From: Gordonia westfalica
Lineage (GTDB): Bacteria > Actinomycetota > Actinomycetes > Mycobacteriales > Mycobacteriaceae
Direction of reading: 5' to 3'
Assembly: GCF_900105725.1 (NCBI RefSeq)
Contig: NZ_FNLM01000034.1
Coordinates: forward strand, 4,442,950-4,506,949
Length of the DNA: 64,000 nt
The translations under genes and the position numbers were made by a program. Positions 29,256 through 38,736 of the stretch are shown here, one piece after another. Within the stretch, counting starts at the first letter, position 1; each line of letters opens with the position of its first letter. A model generated the notes under the pieces. That model made no database searches. It was not told the DNA's origin and saw only the letters and a list, made by a program, of their open reading frames with translations.

Positions 29256-30524
29256 TTACGCGGCGCCCGGGATGAGCGCGAGCGCAGCCGGGAGCGGGGT
29301 GATGAATCCGCCGGTGGCGGGTTCGGTCTTCTTGTCACCGACGACGTTGAACAGCAGCATCTCGGTGGTGCAGTTCGGGCTGGTCGGCTTACCGCAGTTG
29401 AGCTTCGGTCCGATGAAGGACTGGTAGTCCTTGACCGCCTTCAGCGTGCTGAGGACGTTCGGCCCGGTGTACTCGGTGAGCTTCGCGTTGCCGACGGTGG
29501 TCGCGAAGTCGGCGAGGATCGAGAAGGTGCCGTAGGCGTAGAAGCCGGCGGTGCCGCTCTGATCGTCGATGAACTTCTGTGCGGTCTCGAGGTTGCCCTT
29601 GACCTCGGCCGGGGTGACGTCGAGTGCCGGCGTCTGCCAGAACGGCGAGTACGTCTGGGCGCCGACGGCCTGCTGGCCGAGGGTGTCGATGAAGTCGGTG
29701 CAGGCGGCGAGGAAGATGGTGCCCTCGTACTTCACCGAGCGCAGCGACTGCGCCAGCTTGGTGCAGACGTTGTCGTTCGGCGCGGTCATGAGTCCGGCTG
29801 CGGCGGGGTTGCCCTCGGCGAGCTGGGTCGCCAGCTGGGTGAAGTTGGGTCCGGCCGGCGGGTAGTAGACCGACTTGACCTCGATGCCGAGCTGTGCGCC
29901 GAGCGGCTTCATGAGGCCGTCGAAGACCTGATGTGCCTGGGGCAGATCGGCATTCGCGAGCGTGAGGGAGTTCTTGCCGTCGGCCTTGAGCTGCTGCATG
30001 AAGCCGACGAGGAACGCGGCCGGCGGCGGTCCGAAGTACACGCGGTTGTCCGCGGAGGCGCCGGTGATGGTGCTGAACGGGATCTGGCCGACCAGCGGGA
30101 TCTTCGCGGCGGTCAGAATCGGCACGGCGGCAGCGGATTCGGCGTTGAATCCATCGATCGCGGCGACGACGCCGGCCTCGACGAACTGGTTGGCGCACGA
30201 CACCGTCGACTCGGGTGCGGTCTGGTCGATGCCGCAGTCGATGATCTCGATGGGCCGGCCGTTGAGGCCGCCGATCTGGTTGTTGATGTAGTCCACGGCC
30301 GCCTGCTTGCCGGTGGTGACGCCGGGCTGGGTGGCCGGACCCTTGGAGGGGTTGAACAACCCCACCTTGATCGCTTCGCCGGAGGCCTTGGTGCCGCTGG
30401 AATCCGCGGCGGAGCCGTCCGATCCGCCGTCGTCGCTGCTACACGACACGACGGAGAAGATGCACGCCGCGGCAACGGCGACCGCCGCCAACCGTCCGGC
30501 TCTTCGAGAGTTCGACAAACGCAT
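29256..30524 (-). CDS. ABC substrate-binding lipoprotein (LivK-like, Leu/Ile/Val-binding family)
   Basis: 422-residue solute-binding protein of the periplasmic-binding-protein type I fold. The signal peptide ends in a lipobox FSVVSC near residue 28, followed by a flexible Ser/Gly/Asp linker. The mature start IKVGLFNPSKGPATQPGVTTGKQAAVDYINNQIGGLNGRPIE is characteristic of the HAAT family. It begins the liv operon, 340 nt from the divergent-side neighbour, with ATG 30524 preceded by AAAGGCAG. The ligand could be an amino acid, urea, an amide or a fatty-acid-related compound; sequence reading cannot decide. Confidence 0.9.
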   Translation of the reverse strand: MRLSNSRRAGRLAAVAVAAACIFSVVSCSSDDGGSDGSAADSSGTKASGEAIKVGLFNPSKGPATQPGVTTGKQAAVDYINNQIGGLNGRPIEIIDCGIDQTAPESTVSCANQFVEAGVVAAIDGFNAESAAAVPILTAAKIPLVGQIPFSTITGASADNRVYFGPPPAAFLVGFMQQLKADGKNSLTLANADLPQAHQVFDGLMKPLGAQLGIEVKSVYYPPAGPNFTQLATQLAEGNPAAAGLMTAPNDNVCTKLAQSLRSVKYEGTIFLAACTDFIDTLGQQAVGAQTYSPFWQTPALDVTPAEVKGNLETAQKFIDDQSGTAGFYAYGTFSILADFATTVGNAKLTEYTGPNVLSTLKAVKDYQSFIGPKLNCGKPTSPNCTTEMLLFNVVGDKKTEPATGGFITPLPAALALIPGAA

Positions 30525-30867
30525 GTTTCGACTGCCTTTCGGCGATGATCTCCGGGCACGACGAAGCAGCCCTGAGGAGAGGGCATGACCGCATCGCCCC
30601 GGCGGGGCTTGAAGGTGATTGAGTTCGTTAACCCAGTCGTCGGACTGGGTCCGAGATTCGGCACCGTCCGCCCTGGTCACGGGCGGTGAGTCCCCGTCGG
30701 ATGTGACGTGGACCACCCGAAAATTAGCCGTATCCTTACGCTGGTGTCAAGCTGTTCAGGGAAACTGGACACACACTGGACCAAAAGGCGCGCCGAGATG
30801 GCGCGTGCGATGAGTTCGCAACGCGCAGTTGGACAAACGATTCAGTAAGGAAAAGTCGTCCGGGTCA
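30525..30867. promoter_or_regulatory. Intergenic promoter region of the liv-type operon
   Basis: No gene is seen in these 343 nt. There is a GC palindrome GCCCCGGCGGGGC at 30596-30608. An AT-richer stretch at 30716-30790 (AAAATTAGCC, TATCCTTACG) could hold the promoter of the uptake operon read leftward. GTGTC and GACAC half-sites in the 30749-30772 area are candidate regulator contacts. Confidence 0.4.
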
Positions 30868-32115
30868 TCAGTGAACGGTGACGTCGCCGTCGTGGTCGAC
30901 GGTCACCCGGGCGGTGTAAGCCCGCACGAGGTCGAGGCGCTGCCAGGAGGCGCGGCCCGGACGCTGGTCGTCGAGCGGGTACCCGGCGGGATGCGCGGTC
31001 GCGACGAGGATCTGACGCCGTTGCGCGTCGGACAGCGACGGGAAGGCCGGCGCGATCATGTCGACGGCCTGCTGCGAGACCACCATCCGATGAGCGGGTG
31101 AGGCGACGCGCCCGAAGCCGTAGGTGAGGCGATCGGTGTAGATGCGCTGCGCCTCGGCGTCGGTCAGATACGGGGTGTCGTTCTCGATGCAAGTGGACAG
31201 TGCAGCGCCACAACGCCATTCGAGCTCGGCTCGGATCTCTGCCGCGGAGGCGCGGAGCAGTCTCTTGAAGTCCGGGTCGTTCCACCGGTCGGCGGCCGAG
31301 GCCTGGCCGACCATTGCCCCACCGATCACGTCGAGCGGGTAGTGCACGCCGAGTACGACGCGGTGGTACCCGCCCTCGGATGCGCGGGTGAGGAACTGCG
31401 GGGCGAACTCGGGAAGCATCATCGCGAGCAGGGTGCCGCGCCAGAAGAACATGCCCGCGTGTCCGGACGGGAACGACGGGTTGGTCCCGAGTGCGTCGTA
31501 CTCGCTTGCGCCGGCGCGCGTGTACTGCCGGATACGGGTGGGGGCGACGATGAACGGGCGGTCGTTGTCGAACACGTACTTCTCGACCAGCGTCGTGTTG
31601 GCGAGGCCGCCGCCGCGCGCCAGGTAGTCGCTGAAGATCGCCTTGGTCTTGGGCAGCCGGCCTGCGGCGAGCGCGTTGCGGAAGTGACCTCCGAGCTGCT
31701 GCCCGAACGCGTCGGACATCGTCACCAGAGGATCGTCGTGGGCGTCGGCGAGTGCGCGCCGCTGCAGGGCGGGATCGCCGGCCGCGGCCTGGTTGATCGC
31801 CACGACCTTGTCGAGGTTCTGCGCGATGATCTCCGGGTGATCCCGGCGGAGCGCGCTGAAGGTCTCGATCGGCTGCAGATAGATGCCGCCCGGGAACGAG
31901 GAGACATCCGACGGGTAGAGCCGCACGAGGTCGCCGATCGGGAACGGTGACGGCGTCGGCTTGGCCGGGGCCGCCTGTGTGGGCGCGACGAGCGCGGCGG
32001 TGGCGGCGACGGCGGCAGCGGTCGCGATCACCGGTGTGATCAGCCGGGCGAGGGCGCGCCGCCGTGGCCGACGTGCGGGAGTCGTGCGGGGCCGGTCGTC
32101 GCTGTCCGAGATCAC
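30868..32115 (-). CDS. Secreted PAP2-family acid phosphatase
   Basis: 415-residue exported phosphatase of the class A acid phosphatase / PAP2 superfamily. A twin-arginine-like basic start (RRPRRRALARL) precedes a hydrophobic segment ending in AAPAKP near residue 50. The three active-site motifs are intact: KYVFDNDRP near residue 183 (KX6RP), PSFPSGHAG near 213 (PSGH), and YHRVVLGVHYPLD near 253 (RX5HX3D). The vanadium-haloperoxidase relatives share this fold. A C-terminal domain of about 120 residues has two cysteines. It lies upstream of nothing on its strand; substrate may be a phosphomonoester released outside the cell. Confidence 0.88.
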   Translation of the reverse strand: MISDSDDRPRTTPARRPRRRALARLITPVIATAAAVAATAALVAPTQAAPAKPTPSPFPIGDLVRLYPSDVSSFPGGIYLQPIETFSALRRDHPEIIAQNLDKVVAINQAAAGDPALQRRALADAHDDPLVTMSDAFGQQLGGHFRNALAAGRLPKTKAIFSDYLARGGGLANTTLVEKYVFDNDRPFIVAPTRIRQYTRAGASEYDALGTNPSFPSGHAGMFFWRGTLLAMMLPEFAPQFLTRASEGGYHRVVLGVHYPLDVIGGAMVGQASAADRWNDPDFKRLLRASAAEIRAELEWRCGAALSTCIENDTPYLTDAEAQRIYTDRLTYGFGRVASPAHRMVVSQQAVDMIAPAFPSLSDAQRRQILVATAHPAGYPLDDQRPGRASWQRLDLVRAYTARVTVDHDGDVTVH

Positions 32116-32160
32116 CTCACGATCGTAGATGTTCTTTCGCCGGACGAACGGCCGCGTCCG

Positions 32161-33444
32161 TCAGCAGGCCGGGCTGCCGGGGAACGCCGGCACGCCGAGG
32201 CGGCAGCCGACGGAGGTCACGGCACGGAGGCGGGTATCGGGGTTGCGGCGCTGGAGGGCGGGCAGGAGTCCGTTGGTGACGACTGCGGCCTTCGCGGCCG
32301 GGGTGGTCGCGGCCGGGTTCAGGGTGCCGCGCAGGCGCGCGAAGTTCACCAGCTCGTCGTAGACCATCGACAGTGTTGCCGCAGTGGTGCGGTCCTGAGG
32401 CGCGAGCTCGTCGAAGTGCACCCCGGTCTCGAACTCATGGCGCACTGCGTGCGGGCCCTGGTCGCAGCCCGGGACGAGCAGGTCGATGTCGAAGGCCCGG
32501 TTGCGCGGCGTCGGGGGCGTGATACGGCCCTCGTCGGTGCACACGTGATGCGAGATTCGGTCGCCGAGTGCGTGGATGTAGATGCCGGTGCGAGCGTTGG
32601 CGGATTGGCTTCCGATGTAGGGGTCGAAGCGGTCCGACGTCACGTTGCCGGAGATGATCTGACGCCCGGTCATGTTCTGGAAGGGGAGGTCGATCGGGTC
32701 GACGAGGCTGTACTGGCCGTTGATCGGGACGGGCTGCTTGTCGCCGTAACACGTTGCGCCGGTGGCGTAGTCACCGGCGGCGGTGCGGTTCGTGAATCCG
32801 CCGGTACACAGCGGTGCGGCGCTGCCCGGGCCGTCCATCGCCCATTTGCGGATGTGGGTGAGCATCACCTCGTGCCGCGGATCGTTCACGTCGGGCCGCA
32901 ACCCGTTCGGCATGGGCGAGCGGGGTCCGCGCATCGTCGGCAGGAAGTGGAACAGGAAACCGCCGGTCGCGAAGTGGGTGCGGACGAGGCCGCCGATGTC
33001 CTTGGTGGTCAGTGCTTTCGCGTTCCGGAAGGGGTTGCCGCGCATGTCCCGGGGAACGAAGGTGCCCAGGTCGGTCGCCTCGCTGTAGGCGGCGATCCAA
33101 TAGGCGTCCTGCACGGAGAATCCGACCTTGCGCGCGATGATGTAGGTGGAGTCGGTGTGCACCAGGCTGCGTCCGCCGAGCGGCTGACGAAGTGTGTAGG
33201 CGTACCGGAGGAATGCGCGCGCCCCGCAGAGCGGATCGTTCGGGTTGTCCGGTGGGCAGATGACGGGCAGGGGGCCGCAACTGTGGGGCGGTGCGCCGGG
33301 CGTGTAGCAGATGTCCTCGGCGAATCCTCGGGCCGTCGGCGGTGAGGCCGCGATCAGCGATGTCGCGGCGAGGGCCAGCGTCAGTGCGGAGACCGCGAGA
33401 GCGCGTGGCGCAAGCCGGATGTGGAGGCGTCGAGTGAGCTGCAT
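32161..33444 (-). CDS. Secreted protein of unknown function
   Basis: 427 residues with a Sec signal peptide (basic MQLTRRLHIRLAPR, then LAVSALTLALAATSLIA, cleavage near residue 40). The mature part has cysteines at CYTPG, HSCGP, VICPP, PLCGA, LCTGG, ATCYG, VCTDE, PGCDQ, GCRLG and SPAC, suggesting disulfides. A HALGDRISHHVCTDE segment near residue 285 and an upstream AYWIAAYSEATDLGTF helix resemble metal-binding helices of zinc-dependent phospholipase C/S1-like proteins, but the match is weak and I do not name a function. ATG 33444 follows GGAGGGA at ideal spacing. It is 45 nt from the PAP2 gene start, so the pair may be cotranscribed. Confidence 0.7.
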   Translation of the reverse strand: MQLTRRLHIRLAPRALAVSALTLALAATSLIAASPPTARGFAEDICYTPGAPPHSCGPLPVICPPDNPNDPLCGARAFLRYAYTLRQPLGGRSLVHTDSTYIIARKVGFSVQDAYWIAAYSEATDLGTFVPRDMRGNPFRNAKALTTKDIGGLVRTHFATGGFLFHFLPTMRGPRSPMPNGLRPDVNDPRHEVMLTHIRKWAMDGPGSAAPLCTGGFTNRTAAGDYATGATCYGDKQPVPINGQYSLVDPIDLPFQNMTGRQIISGNVTSDRFDPYIGSQSANARTGIYIHALGDRISHHVCTDEGRITPPTPRNRAFDIDLLVPGCDQGPHAVRHEFETGVHFDELAPQDRTTAATLSMVYDELVNFARLRGTLNPAATTPAAKAAVVTNGLLPALQRRNPDTRLRAVTSVGCRLGVPAFPGSPAC

Positions 33445-33627
33445 GGCTGATCCCTCCTGCACGGATCAGCTCATGGTAGGCCGGGTGACACCGGCGCACT
33501 GCGACATTCGGAAACCCGTTCCTGAAATGCGCCCCTGTGATGCACCCTCCGGAGGGCAGCCGGCGACACCATGTCATCGGTGCCGCTGTGAAGGGCGTTC
33601 TCCAGGGGCGGATTTCAGCGTTGGCGC

Positions 33628-34263
33628 TCAGTCGAGCGGCAGGCCCTGCTCCAGGAGATCGATGGCGTGCAGGGTGGTCTCGATCTGCGGCTGCAGGTGG
33701 CTGTCCTCGGTCTCGGTCGCCAGGCGGAAGGTCACGCCCGCCACCGCGTCGAGGAACACGCCGAGGGCGAAGTCGTCGGCGTCGCGGCCGAGGTAGTCGG
33801 CGATGAGTTGCCGCATCCCCGCCATCATCCGCTCGGACTCGGCCTGAAAGGTTTTCTGCAGCAACGGTTCCGACCGGATCAGCTGCATCCTCAGGGGATT
33901 GCCGACCCACGGGTCGTCGGCGGTGAGGCGGTTGAGCTCGGTGAAGAGCCGGCGGATGAGGTCGAAGTGGTTGAGCCCGGGTGGCATCGACTCCACGATG
34001 GCGCGGGACTCGGTCTCGAAATACTCCCCGCCGACCACCACCTGCTCTTTGGTGGGGAAGTACCGGAAGAAGGTCATGTGGGAGACGCCGGCAGTCTCGG
34101 CGATCTGCTCGACGGTCGTCTTCGCGTAGCCCTGTTCGGAGATGAGACGCAGGGCTGCTTCGCGAATCGCATTGCGGGTGCGTGCCTTCTGCTGCTCGCG
34201 CAACCCGGGCCGACGCCCCGGGCTGTTGCCCGGGGCATCGGTGGTGGATGGAGCTGCGGACAC
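33628..34263 (-). CDS. TetR-family regulator of the MmpL operon
   Basis: 211-residue TetR repressor. The helix-turn-helix is at residues 20-75 (TRNAIREAALRLISEQGYAKTTVEQIAETAGVSHMTFFRYFPTKEQVV). The helical C-terminus is MftR-like in length. GTG 34263 lies 2 nt after the MmpL stop codon on the same strand, so it is translated from the MmpL mRNA. The 15-bp palindrome at 36571-36585 upstream of the operon is its probable operator, giving negative autoregulation. Confidence 0.88.
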   Translation of the reverse strand: MSAAPSTTDAPGNSPGRRPGLREQQKARTRNAIREAALRLISEQGYAKTTVEQIAETAGVSHMTFFRYFPTKEQVVVGGEYFETESRAIVESMPPGLNHFDLIRRLFTELNRLTADDPWVGNPLRMQLIRSEPLLQKTFQAESERMMAGMRQLIADYLGRDADDFALGVFLDAVAGVTFRLATETEDSHLQPQIETTLHAIDLLEQGLPLD

Positions 34264-34265
34264 GA

Positions 34266-36482
34266 TCAGCTCGCCGGTACCGGCGTCTTCGTCTCGTCGG
34301 GATCGGTGAGTCCGCGGTGACGGACCGACTCGCCTTCGATGTCGAAGTTGATGACGAGCTTGTCGAGCCACTTGGGCAGCGTCCAGGCGCGGTCGCCGAG
34401 GAGGGCGATGACGGCCGGGACCACCAGCATGCGGATCACGAAGGCGTCGAAGAGGACTGCCGAGGCGAGGGCGAAGCCCATCATCTTGGCCGTCGTCTCC
34501 GGCGACAGCATGAACGCGGCGAAGACGCTGATCATGATGATCGCCGCCGAGGTCACCACGCGGGCGCCGTGGCGGTAGCCCGCGACGATGGCCTCCTTGG
34601 CGGTCATGCCGTGTATGTATTCCTCGCGCATTCGGGTCACGAGGAACACCTGGTAGTCCATCGCGAGGCCGAACACCACACCGATCAGGAAGATCGGCAG
34701 GAACGAGATGATCGGCTGGGTGTGCGAGATGATCCCGAACCAGCCCTCCTGGAAGATCGCGACGGTGATGCCGAAGGTCGCGAGCACGGAGAAGATGAAG
34801 CCGATCGTGCCGATCAGCGGCACCCACAGGGAGCGGAAGACGCCGATCATGATGAGGAAGGCCAGGCCGACCACGACGATCAGGTAGGGGATCAGCGCGT
34901 CGTCGAGCTTCTGCGAGAGGTCCGACATGATCGCGGTCTGTCCACCGACGTGCAGTTCTGCGCCCTGCTTGTCGACGGTCGGCGAGTACGCGCGGATGTT
35001 CTCCATCAGCGTGTGGGTCGCCGGCGAGGACGGCGCGCTCTGCGGCGTCACGGTGATGAGCGCGGTGTTGCCGTTCTGTCCGCCCTCGTTGCCGATCCAG
35101 GTGATCGCCGCCGGGTTGGCGACGTCCTTCAGCGACGCGATGTGCTTGACCGCCTCGTTCGCGACGGGCGCGATCGGGGCGTCGTCGTCATGCAGGACGA
35201 CGAGCAGCGGGCCGTTGATGCCCTCGCCGAAGCCCTTGGCCAGCAGGGCCTGTGCCGGTGCCTCGTCCTCGGTGGACAGTGACAGGCCCAGTTCCATCTT
35301 CGTTGCCGGGATCGCGGCGGCCGCGAGCGCGAGGAGTCCGATGACGATGAACGGGATCGGGGCCTTGACGACGGCGCGGCCGAGGCGAACGCCCAGGGTG
35401 TCGCTGTCCTCGGTCTGCTCGGCGTGCTTGATCCACGGGATCTTCGGGCGGAAGGCGTGGCGGCCGAACGCGCCGAGGATGGCGGGGATGAGCGTGAGTG
35501 CGGCGAGGACCGCGATCAGGACTGCGACGGCGGCGCCGGCGCCCATCTGGGTGATGATCGGGATGCCGATGACCACGAGGGCGACGACCGCGATGATGAC
35601 CGTCAGGCCGGCGAACACGACTGCCGACCCCGCTGTTCCGACCGCGCGGCCGGCGGCATCGGCCGGCTCACCGCCTCGGTTCAGTTCGGCCCGGTAGCGG
35701 GACACGATGAACAGCGCGTAGTCGATGGACACGGCGATGCCGAGCATCGTGACGATGGCGGTCGCCGACTGGTTGATCGAGAGGAGTTCGGCCGACAGCG
35801 TGAGCAGCATGATGGTGATCGCGACACCGACGATGGCGGTCACGAGCGGGATGAACGCGGCGATGAGGGCGCCGAAGGCGACGATCATCACCACGAACGC
35901 GATGGCGAAGCCGATCAGCTCGGCGGCGCCGCCTGCCTCCATCACCTGCATGAGCGAGCCGGTGGCCTCGACCTGCAGCCCGTCGCCGCGGTTCTCGTCG
36001 AGGATCTTGACGAGCTGTTCCTTGTCCGCGGTTGTCAGATCCATGATCGTGATGTTCTGACGGACCTGCATCAGGCCGACGCGACCGTTGTCGCCGAGGA
36101 CCGACGGCGCGATGGCCGGGTCGACGGCGGCGGCCACCAGCGGGTTCACCACGGTCTCCGGGGCGATGACGTCCGGCAGCGTGCGGAGATCCTCGGCCAG
36201 CTTGTTGATCTGTTCCGTGTGGTTCTGCAGGCCGTCGTCGGCGGCGACCAGGATGCTGGTCGAAGCCCGTTCCTGCTCCTTCATGACCTGCGGGAAGTAT
36301 TCCTGGACCTGCTCGGTCGCGGTGCCGGAGTCGGTGCCCGGAAGGCTGAAGTCCTGGGCGAACTTCGGCTTCAGGACGCCGACGAGCGAGACGACCGCGA
36401 TCATCGCGATCAGCCAGACCGCGATGACGGCCCATTTGTGCCGGAAGGAGAACCTTCCGAGCTTGAACAGATACAACGCCAT
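34266..36482 (-). CDS. MMPL/RND-family membrane transporter
   Basis: 738-residue RND-superfamily transporter with 12 predicted membrane segments and two large extracytoplasmic loops. Both proton-relay Asp-Tyr pairs are present: AVSIDYALFIVSRYR near residue 255 and VFGLAMDYQVFLVTRMREEY near 605. It begins FKLGRFSFRHKWAVIAVWLI. MmpL proteins export lipids or siderophores, and relatives act in drug efflux. ATG 36482 is used because the first membrane segment starts about 18 residues in; an in-frame extension upstream lacks homology. Coexpressed with the TetR gene behind it. Confidence 0.92.
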   Translation of the reverse strand: MALYLFKLGRFSFRHKWAVIAVWLIAMIAVVSLVGVLKPKFAQDFSLPGTDSGTATEQVQEYFPQVMKEQERASTSILVAADDGLQNHTEQINKLAEDLRTLPDVIAPETVVNPLVAAAVDPAIAPSVLGDNGRVGLMQVRQNITIMDLTTADKEQLVKILDENRGDGLQVEATGSLMQVMEAGGAAELIGFAIAFVVMIVAFGALIAAFIPLVTAIVGVAITIMLLTLSAELLSINQSATAIVTMLGIAVSIDYALFIVSRYRAELNRGGEPADAAGRAVGTAGSAVVFAGLTVIIAVVALVVIGIPIITQMGAGAAVAVLIAVLAALTLIPAILGAFGRHAFRPKIPWIKHAEQTEDSDTLGVRLGRAVVKAPIPFIVIGLLALAAAAIPATKMELGLSLSTEDEAPAQALLAKGFGEGINGPLLVVLHDDDAPIAPVANEAVKHIASLKDVANPAAITWIGNEGGQNGNTALITVTPQSAPSSPATHTLMENIRAYSPTVDKQGAELHVGGQTAIMSDLSQKLDDALIPYLIVVVGLAFLIMIGVFRSLWVPLIGTIGFIFSVLATFGITVAIFQEGWFGIISHTQPIISFLPIFLIGVVFGLAMDYQVFLVTRMREEYIHGMTAKEAIVAGYRHGARVVTSAAIIMISVFAAFMLSPETTAKMMGFALASAVLFDAFVIRMLVVPAVIALLGDRAWTLPKWLDKLVINFDIEGESVRHRGLTDPDETKTPVPAS

Positions 36483-36570
36483 GGCGTGGTGAACCCTTTC
36501 GGTTTTCGAACGCAGGGGGTCGACGACTGTGCCGACCGGTCGGGCGACATGCGAACGCAGCCGCCCCAAG

Positions 36571-36585
36571 TGTTAGTGACTAACA
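36571..36585. promoter_or_regulatory. 15-bp palindromic operator, probable TetR site
   Basis: TGTTAGTGACTAACA is a perfect palindrome centred on one G, 89 nt before the MmpL start. A half-site-like GTTAGTCAC lies at 36658-36666. Its position before a MmpL-TetR operon makes it the likely binding site of that TetR protein. Confidence 0.7.
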
Positions 36586-36754
36586 GTAGTGACTGAGTAC
36601 CACTTTCGCACAGGCCCCCGGTTCCGGCGCGTAGACAAGCGTGACCTCCGCTCTTCCGTTAGTCACGCGAATCAGGGCGAATTTTGTGACAATTTCGGCA
36701 AAACGGTCAATCGGCGGTGGTCTAGGTCACCAACGCGCGCGATCTGTGAAATGT

Positions 36755-38128
36755 TCAGAGCGCAACGGCTGGGTGGATCCCCGAGCGGGCCGCAGAACGG
36801 ATCATCCGCTCGGTGAGTTGGAGATCGGCCTCCGCCCGGAACGGGTCCGGGGCATCGCGCGACCACACCGACCGGCCGCCGACGAAGACCTCGCGCAGAT
36901 TTCGTAGTCCGCATCCGAGCACGTAGGTCGCCACCGGATCCCAGACGGGCCCGGTGTGCGGTGAGCGCGGATCGACGACGACCAGATCCGCGAACTTCCC
37001 GACCTCGAGGGAACCGACCCGGTCGGCAACACCGATGGCCGTGGCCGAGCCGAGGGTGTGCAAGGTGAGGACATCCGCCGGGGACAGCACCGCGGCATCG
37101 CTGCGCAACCCGCGCTGCAGGAACAGCCCGGTCCGCATGTTCTCGAACGGGTCCGACACGTCTGTGCAGGACTGGTCGTCGACACCCATCCCGACCGTGA
37201 CCGCATCCCGCAGGAGGCGGGGGATGTCGGCGATGCCGGAGCCGAGCCGCCCGTTGGACATCGGTTGCCACACCACGGACGAACCGGTCTCGCGCACCCG
37301 TGTGACCATCCGGTCCGTCGGATGTACGAAGTGGCCGAACGCGAAGTCGGGACCGAGGACGCCGGCCGCGTCGTACCAGTCGAACTTGGACTGTTGGATG
37401 TCGATCTGCTCGGCGGTCTCGACGAAGTGCGCCTGATTGGTGATGCGATACCGATCCATCAGTGCGCGTTCGCGTTCCGCGGTCACCGGGGCGGAAGACC
37501 ATTGGACGGAACCGTAGACCGAGCCGCCCAGGTTCAGCGCGGGATCGACGGTGTCGAGATGCCGCATCACCTCGTCGAAGCCGCCGAAGGCCTCGTCCTC
37601 GGTGAGTTGTTCGTCGTCGAGTCGCACGCTGGTGACGAACCGGATTCCCGACGCGGCGAGCCCGTCGACCTGGCGGTTGACGAACTCCGCGGGGTGGATC
37701 CGTTCGGCGCGGAGCACCGACTTCTCGTAGTCGAACAGCGCGATCACCCGTGACTGGGTGAAGTTGTACACCGAGGTGATGCCCGACGACAGGTGGTCCA
37801 GACCGCCGGCCAGGGTCATCCAGTAGAGGTCCTCAGCATCGGCGCCGAGAAGCATCCGACTGTTCTGGGACACCCATTCGTAGAGCGGGCTGTCGGCGGC
37901 CACGCCGCGCATCCCGCCGGTGTAGATGTGGCTGTGTCCGGACACGAAACCCGGTGCGAGGAAACACCCGTCGAGGTCGTGCGATACTCCCGGCGCGTCC
38001 GCGGGCGGGGTGCCTTCGCCGATGCCGGAGATGCGCCCGGCGGGGTCCACGGTCAGCCACCCCCGAAACCACGGCCTGTCGCCCGAGACCGGCAGGATCA
38101 GCGCGTTGTGAAAAGTCGTACCCGTCAT
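36755..38128 (-). CDS. AtzA/TrzN/SsnA-like amidohydrolase
   Basis: 457-residue metal-dependent hydrolase of the AtzA/8-oxoguanine-deaminase/guanine-deaminase group. Metal ligands are all visible: GHSHIYTGG near residue 62 (HxH), QAHFVETAEQ near 243, FGHFVHPTD near 277 and GMGVDDQSCTD near 322. These enzymes remove amino, chloro or methylthio groups from purines, pterins and s-triazines. ATG 38128 overlaps the upstream oxidase-like gene by 4 nt. It is the last gene of an eight-gene, overlap-coupled operon that reads 45062 to 36755. Exact substrate unknown. Confidence 0.88.
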   Translation of the reverse strand: MTGTTFHNALILPVSGDRPWFRGWLTVDPAGRISGIGEGTPPADAPGVSHDLDGCFLAPGFVSGHSHIYTGGMRGVAADSPLYEWVSQNSRMLLGADAEDLYWMTLAGGLDHLSSGITSVYNFTQSRVIALFDYEKSVLRAERIHPAEFVNRQVDGLAASGIRFVTSVRLDDEQLTEDEAFGGFDEVMRHLDTVDPALNLGGSVYGSVQWSSAPVTAERERALMDRYRITNQAHFVETAEQIDIQQSKFDWYDAAGVLGPDFAFGHFVHPTDRMVTRVRETGSSVVWQPMSNGRLGSGIADIPRLLRDAVTVGMGVDDQSCTDVSDPFENMRTGLFLQRGLRSDAAVLSPADVLTLHTLGSATAIGVADRVGSLEVGKFADLVVVDPRSPHTGPVWDPVATYVLGCGLRNLREVFVGGRSVWSRDAPDPFRAEADLQLTERMIRSAARSGIHPAVAL

Positions 38129-38736
38129 CCGGGGAGGGCCTCCGATGTCCATGAGGTGTCGTTGCGGGCGAAGCGGATCCGCTGCGACGGGCCGTCCGGA
38201 TCGCCGCGCCAGAAGGTGATCTCGCGGATGTCGATCGCGAAACCCGTCCACGTGTCGGGCGGACCCAATACGGGATGAGCGGCGTCGAACTCCGCCCATC
38301 GACGATGACGTTCGTCGGGTGACAGCGCCGACATCTCGTGGTCGTTACACCAGGCGAGTAGCTGCAGATACCGGGTGCGGCGCGAGAACGACTCGCGGAG
38401 AGATTCTTCCGACGGCCGGCGCACGGTGCCGTCGGCCACCACCTGACGTCCCGACTGCGGCCAGGCCACCGCGATACCGGCGCGAGGCAGTTCGGTCAGC
38501 TCGGCCACCTTCGACGACCGGCTGTCGGTGTGGAAGTACACCGCGGTGTCGTCGGCGTCGCTGAGGAGCACGTGACGTACGCGCGGATACCCGTCGCGCC
38601 CGAGTGTCGACAGTGCCATGAGAGCGGGTGCGGCGTCGGCGGGCGGAAGCCAGCGTCGCAACAGCGACATCGGGTCGATTGTGCGGTATTCCTCGGGTGG
38701 ACAATCACTTCCGAACTCCACCCCGCTGGTGATCAT
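38125..38736 (-). CDS. Pyridoxamine-5'-phosphate-oxidase-like FMN protein
   Basis: 203-residue split-barrel flavoprotein. Segments are ALSTLGRDGYPRVRHVLLSDADDTAVYFHTDSRSSKVAELTELPRAGIAVAWP (FMN-binding core, residues 42-95) and ARNDTSWTSEALPG at the end. FWRGDPDGPSQRIRF sits where PNPOx has its C-terminal dimer motif. In this setting it could oxidise or reduce a ring intermediate, not vitamin B6. Its start overlaps the creatininase-family gene and its end the AtzA-like gene by 4 nt each. Confidence 0.82.
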   Translation of the reverse strand: MITSGVEFGSDCPPEEYRTIDPMSLLRRWLPPADAAPALMALSTLGRDGYPRVRHVLLSDADDTAVYFHTDSRSSKVAELTELPRAGIAVAWPQSGRQVVADGTVRRPSEESLRESFSRRTRYLQLLAWCNDHEMSALSPDERHRRWAEFDAAHPVLGPPDTWTGFAIDIREITFWRGDPDGPSQRIRFARNDTSWTSEALPG

